Shown here: one piece after another, positions 13,412-14,904 of the stretch | Layout of the letters: each line of letters starts with the position of its first letter | Position numbering within the stretch: the stretch's first letter is position 1 | NCBI GenBank assembly: GCA_027070475.1 | Contig: JALXDT010000245.1 | Coordinates: forward strand, 1 to 14,904 | Direction of reading: 5' to 3' | DNA from: Candidatus Aminicenantota bacterium | Lineage (GTDB): Bacteria > Acidobacteriota > Aminicenantia > JAMOAD01 | Length of the DNA: 14,904 nucleotides | Position numbers and translations under genes: made by a program | Notes under the pieces: model-generated | What the model saw: the letters and a program-made list of their open reading frames with translations, nothing else | What the model was told of the DNA's origin: nothing | Database searches by the model: none

Positions 13412-13715
13412 AAGTATAAAAGAAGAAAGAATAAAGCATCTTTTGAGAAACTTAATCTCAATGGAGCTTTTAAATTTTCAACATAATAATCTTATAACTT
13501 TATCAAGAGTAGAACTTTCCTCAGACCTTTCCACAGCCTTTTTTTATATATCTGTTTTCGGAGAGAATGAAAAAGAAACTCTTATAACCCTTAATGAAAA
13601 ACAAGGGTATTTTAGAAAGCAGATTGCAAAAAAATTAAATTTAAGGTATACTCCCTTCTTACAATTCATAAAAGAAGAGATTATATATGAACAGGGAAGC
13701 AAAAGAGATAGCTGA
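13404..13715 (+). CDS. rbfA: Ribosome-binding factor A
   Basis: RbfA, a small KH-fold protein that binds the 30S subunit during late 16S rRNA maturation. The 103 residues from ATG 13404 include the family core: 'ITLSRVELSSDLSTAFFYISVFG', a central helix 'RKQIAKKLNLRYTPFLQF' and a C-terminal strand. I chose 13404 because GAGG (13394-13397) lies 6 nt upstream; a TTG at 13392 would add four residues but lacks such a site. The segment after 'PFLQF' reads 'IKEEIIYEQG' where the family commonly has 'xxDxSxxxG', so this copy is diverged at the C-terminal end. The short C-terminal tail is normal for non-proteobacterial forms. It overlaps ylxP by 8 nt and nrnA by 29 nt. Confidence 0.88.
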   Translation: MSKSIKEERIKHLLRNLISMELLNFQHNNLITLSRVELSSDLSTAFFYISVFGENEKETLITLNEKQGYFRKQIAKKLNLRYTPFLQFIKEEIIYEQGSKRDS

Positions 13716-14643
13716 AAAACTAAAAAAAAGTCGTAAGATAGCAATAACCTCCCATATAAGACCTGATGGGGATTCTATAGGTTCAGGTTTGGCTCTTTAT
13801 CTTATGCTAAAAAAAATGGGAAAAGATGTAAGGTATATTAATAAAGATATACCTCAACCTCCACTAACATATTTCCCTCACTACGAGGTTATAGAATTCG
13901 GAGATATTTATCCTCAAGAATTTGATGTGGTTGTTTTGATTGAGTGCTCCACTGAGGAAAGATCAGGGCAAAAGAATCTTGACCATTACTTTAGGATTTT
14001 AATAGATCACCATCTTTCAAATGAAGAAGAGGTGGAGTTAAATTGGGTAAATCCAAAAGAAAGCGCTGTAGCGATTATGATCTATGAATTGGCCTTTTAT
14101 CTTGGAGTTGAAATAGATAAAGAGATAGCAACTTTACTATATTCGGGGATAGTTTCTGATACAGGTGGCTTTAGATTTACCAATGTTAATTCAAAAGCTT
14201 TTAAGGTAAGCGCAGAGCTTGTTGAAAAGGGGGCTGACCCTGTCAAAGTAAACAGATTACTTTTTGAAAATTATACTCCGGAAAAGGTTAAGCTTATATC
14301 AAAGGTGCTTGCAACCTTGGAAACATTCTTTGATGATAAAGTTGCATTTATCACAATGTATAAAAAATTTTTAGATGAACTCAATTTAAAGGATGTTGAA
14401 ACCGAAGATATAGTAACAATCGTAAGATCAATCAGAAAGGTAAAAATAGTGGCCTTTTTAAAAGAAAATGATGATGGCTCTTACAGAGTCTCCTTGAGAT
14501 CAAGGGATAATGCGGATTCAAGCAAAATTGCCGAAAAATTTGGAGGTGGCGGTCATCTTCATGCAGCAGGATTTTACTCAAATGAAAATATTGACATCAT
14601 AAAACAGATTCTTTTAAAAGAGTTTGAGAAGCTTGATTTATAA
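13687..14643 (+). CDS. nrnA: DHH-family phosphoesterase, NrnA-like
   Basis: A 318-residue DHH/DHHA1 protein of the oligoribonuclease / 3',5'-bisphosphate nucleotidase (NrnA) type, which degrades nanoRNA and pAp in the cytoplasm in characterised members. Motif I is HIRPDGDS (H23, D27, D29), motif III is LIDHHLS (D107-H108-H109), and motif IV is VSDTGGF (D158). The C-terminal DHHA1 nucleotide-binding signature GGGGHLHAAGF sits at 286-296. Motif II, usually a loop with Asp (consensus like 'vlDcsdxxR'), reads VLIECSTEER with E86 at the usual Asp position; this conservative change might alter metal binding, or be normal in this lineage. The ATG at 13687 lies 29 nt inside rbfA with the purine-rich AAGAAGAGA upstream. 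Truncation is excluded: both domains are complete. The order rbfA-nrnA is conserved in many genomes, often followed by truB, which is not present here. Confidence 0.92.
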   Translation: MNREAKEIAEKLKKSRKIAITSHIRPDGDSIGSGLALYLMLKKMGKDVRYINKDIPQPPLTYFPHYEVIEFGDIYPQEFDVVVLIECSTEERSGQKNLDHYFRILIDHHLSNEEEVELNWVNPKESAVAIMIYELAFYLGVEIDKEIATLLYSGIVSDTGGFRFTNVNSKAFKVSAELVEKGADPVKVNRLLFENYTPEKVKLISKVLATLETFFDDKVAFITMYKKFLDELNLKDVETEDIVTIVRSIRKVKIVAFLKENDDGSYRVSLRSRDNADSSKIAEKFGGGGHLHAAGFYSNENIDIIKQILLKEFEKLDL

Positions 14644-14904
14644 CTTAAACTATTAAATTAAATTCTTAAGCATAATATAAATTGTTAAGAGTAGTAACAG
14701 AACCACCATCTTGCTCTTATCCTTCCTGCGGCGCCTGAAAGAATATTTCCTATCAATTATTGGTGACTTAAGAAAACTTAATTCAATAAGATTGATTTTA
14801 AATAGTCTGGCATAAAGCAATTATAATTTTTCATAAAATTAAAAAATATAGCAGGTGTTTTAATAGTTAATTCTTCATAGCAGGGATTTTTTTAATTTAA
14901 AATT
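14644..14904. other. AT-rich region downstream of nrnA with no supported gene
   Basis: These 261 nt carry no recognisable protein or RNA gene and no convincing intrinsic terminator; the stem CTTAA/TTAAG (near 14665-14687) has a 15-nt loop and no T-run. An 8-bp direct repeat ATAGCAGG occurs at 14848-14855 and 14877-14884, 29 bp apart. A GC-richer patch sits at 14700-14740. TATAAT at 14822-14827 lacks a -35. The usual next gene, truB, does not begin within the window. Confidence 0.5.
14653..14820 (-). CDS. Doubtful 55-residue basic/hydrophobic ORF
   Basis: On the minus strand a frame runs from a TTG (14820) to a TAA (14653). It reads as a soluble-looking N-terminus, a cluster of basic residues (FRRRRKDKSK, ~29-37), a leucine-rich hydrophobic stretch (MVVLLLLLTIYIM, ~38-50) and a short end (LKNLI). 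That order suggests a small tail-anchored membrane protein. Against it: no Shine-Dalgarno precedes the TTG, there is no promoter I trust, and the Arg cluster uses CGC and AGG, unlike the AGA-rich neighbours. No family is recognised. It may be chance. Confidence 0.2.
   Translation of the reverse strand: MLYARLFKINLIELSFLKSPIIDRKYSFRRRRKDKSKMVVLLLLLTIYIMLKNLI

Noticed and set aside
14822..14827. TATAAT as promoter for a gene to the right
   Set aside because: No -35 element at 16-18 nt spacing and no downstream start within the window; common by chance in such AT-rich DNA.
14848..14884. ATAGCAGG pair as a CRISPR or attachment site
   Set aside because: Only two 8-bp copies, no further units and no cas or integrase gene nearby.

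Overview
This AT-rich window encodes a diderm bacterium. An outer-membrane beta-barrel protein, a BamA-like C-terminus and two lipoprotein-type signal peptides show that it has an outer membrane. The housekeeping genes are diverged but intact. Gene content (phoH / 7TMR-HD / ybeY / corC together, nusA-infB-ylxP-rbfA-nrnA together) fits low-GC relatives of Acidobacteriota/Aminicenantes-type or other poorly cultured phyla. I cannot place it more precisely from sequence alone.

Layout. (1) 2-1090, plus strand: the 3' part of a gene for a beta-propeller-like repeat protein, open at the left edge. (2) 1244-6043, plus strand: four overlapping genes, a PhoH-like ATPase, a 7TMR-HD (PgpH/YqfF-type) cyclic-dinucleotide phosphodiesterase, the YbeY endoribonuclease and a CorC/HlyC-type CBS protein. 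This is an RNA/ribosome quality and signalling cluster. (3) 6040-9918, minus strand: an envelope operon of a TPR lipoprotein, a second lipoprotein of unknown function and a 948-residue secreted protein. That protein joins a zinc-metallopeptidase-like domain, a TolB/PD40-type propeller and a C-terminal BamA-like beta-barrel. It meets the CorC gene tail to tail with a 4-nt overlap. (4) 9919-10049: a divergent intergenic region with a good promoter for nusA, a candidate promoter for the minus-strand operon and two adjacent 12-bp palindromes. (5) 10050-14643, plus strand: nusA-infB-ylxP-rbfA-nrnA, tightly coupled (0-nt gap or 4- to 29-nt overlaps). It lacks the rimP, ylxR and truB genes often found with it. 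(6) 14644-14904: AT-rich, no recognised gene, one doubtful 55-codon minus-strand ORF with a basic stretch followed by a hydrophobic segment.

The two plus-strand operons serve transcription elongation, translation initiation, ribosome maturation and nucleotide turnover: NusA, IF2, RbfA, YlxP and YbeY act around the small ribosomal subunit or nascent RNA, NrnA degrades nanoRNA or pAp, and PgpH degrades cyclic dinucleotides. The embedded minus-strand operon is the least conventional part. The metallopeptidase-propeller-barrel fusion and its two lipoproteins are the best candidate for an uncharacterised envelope system.
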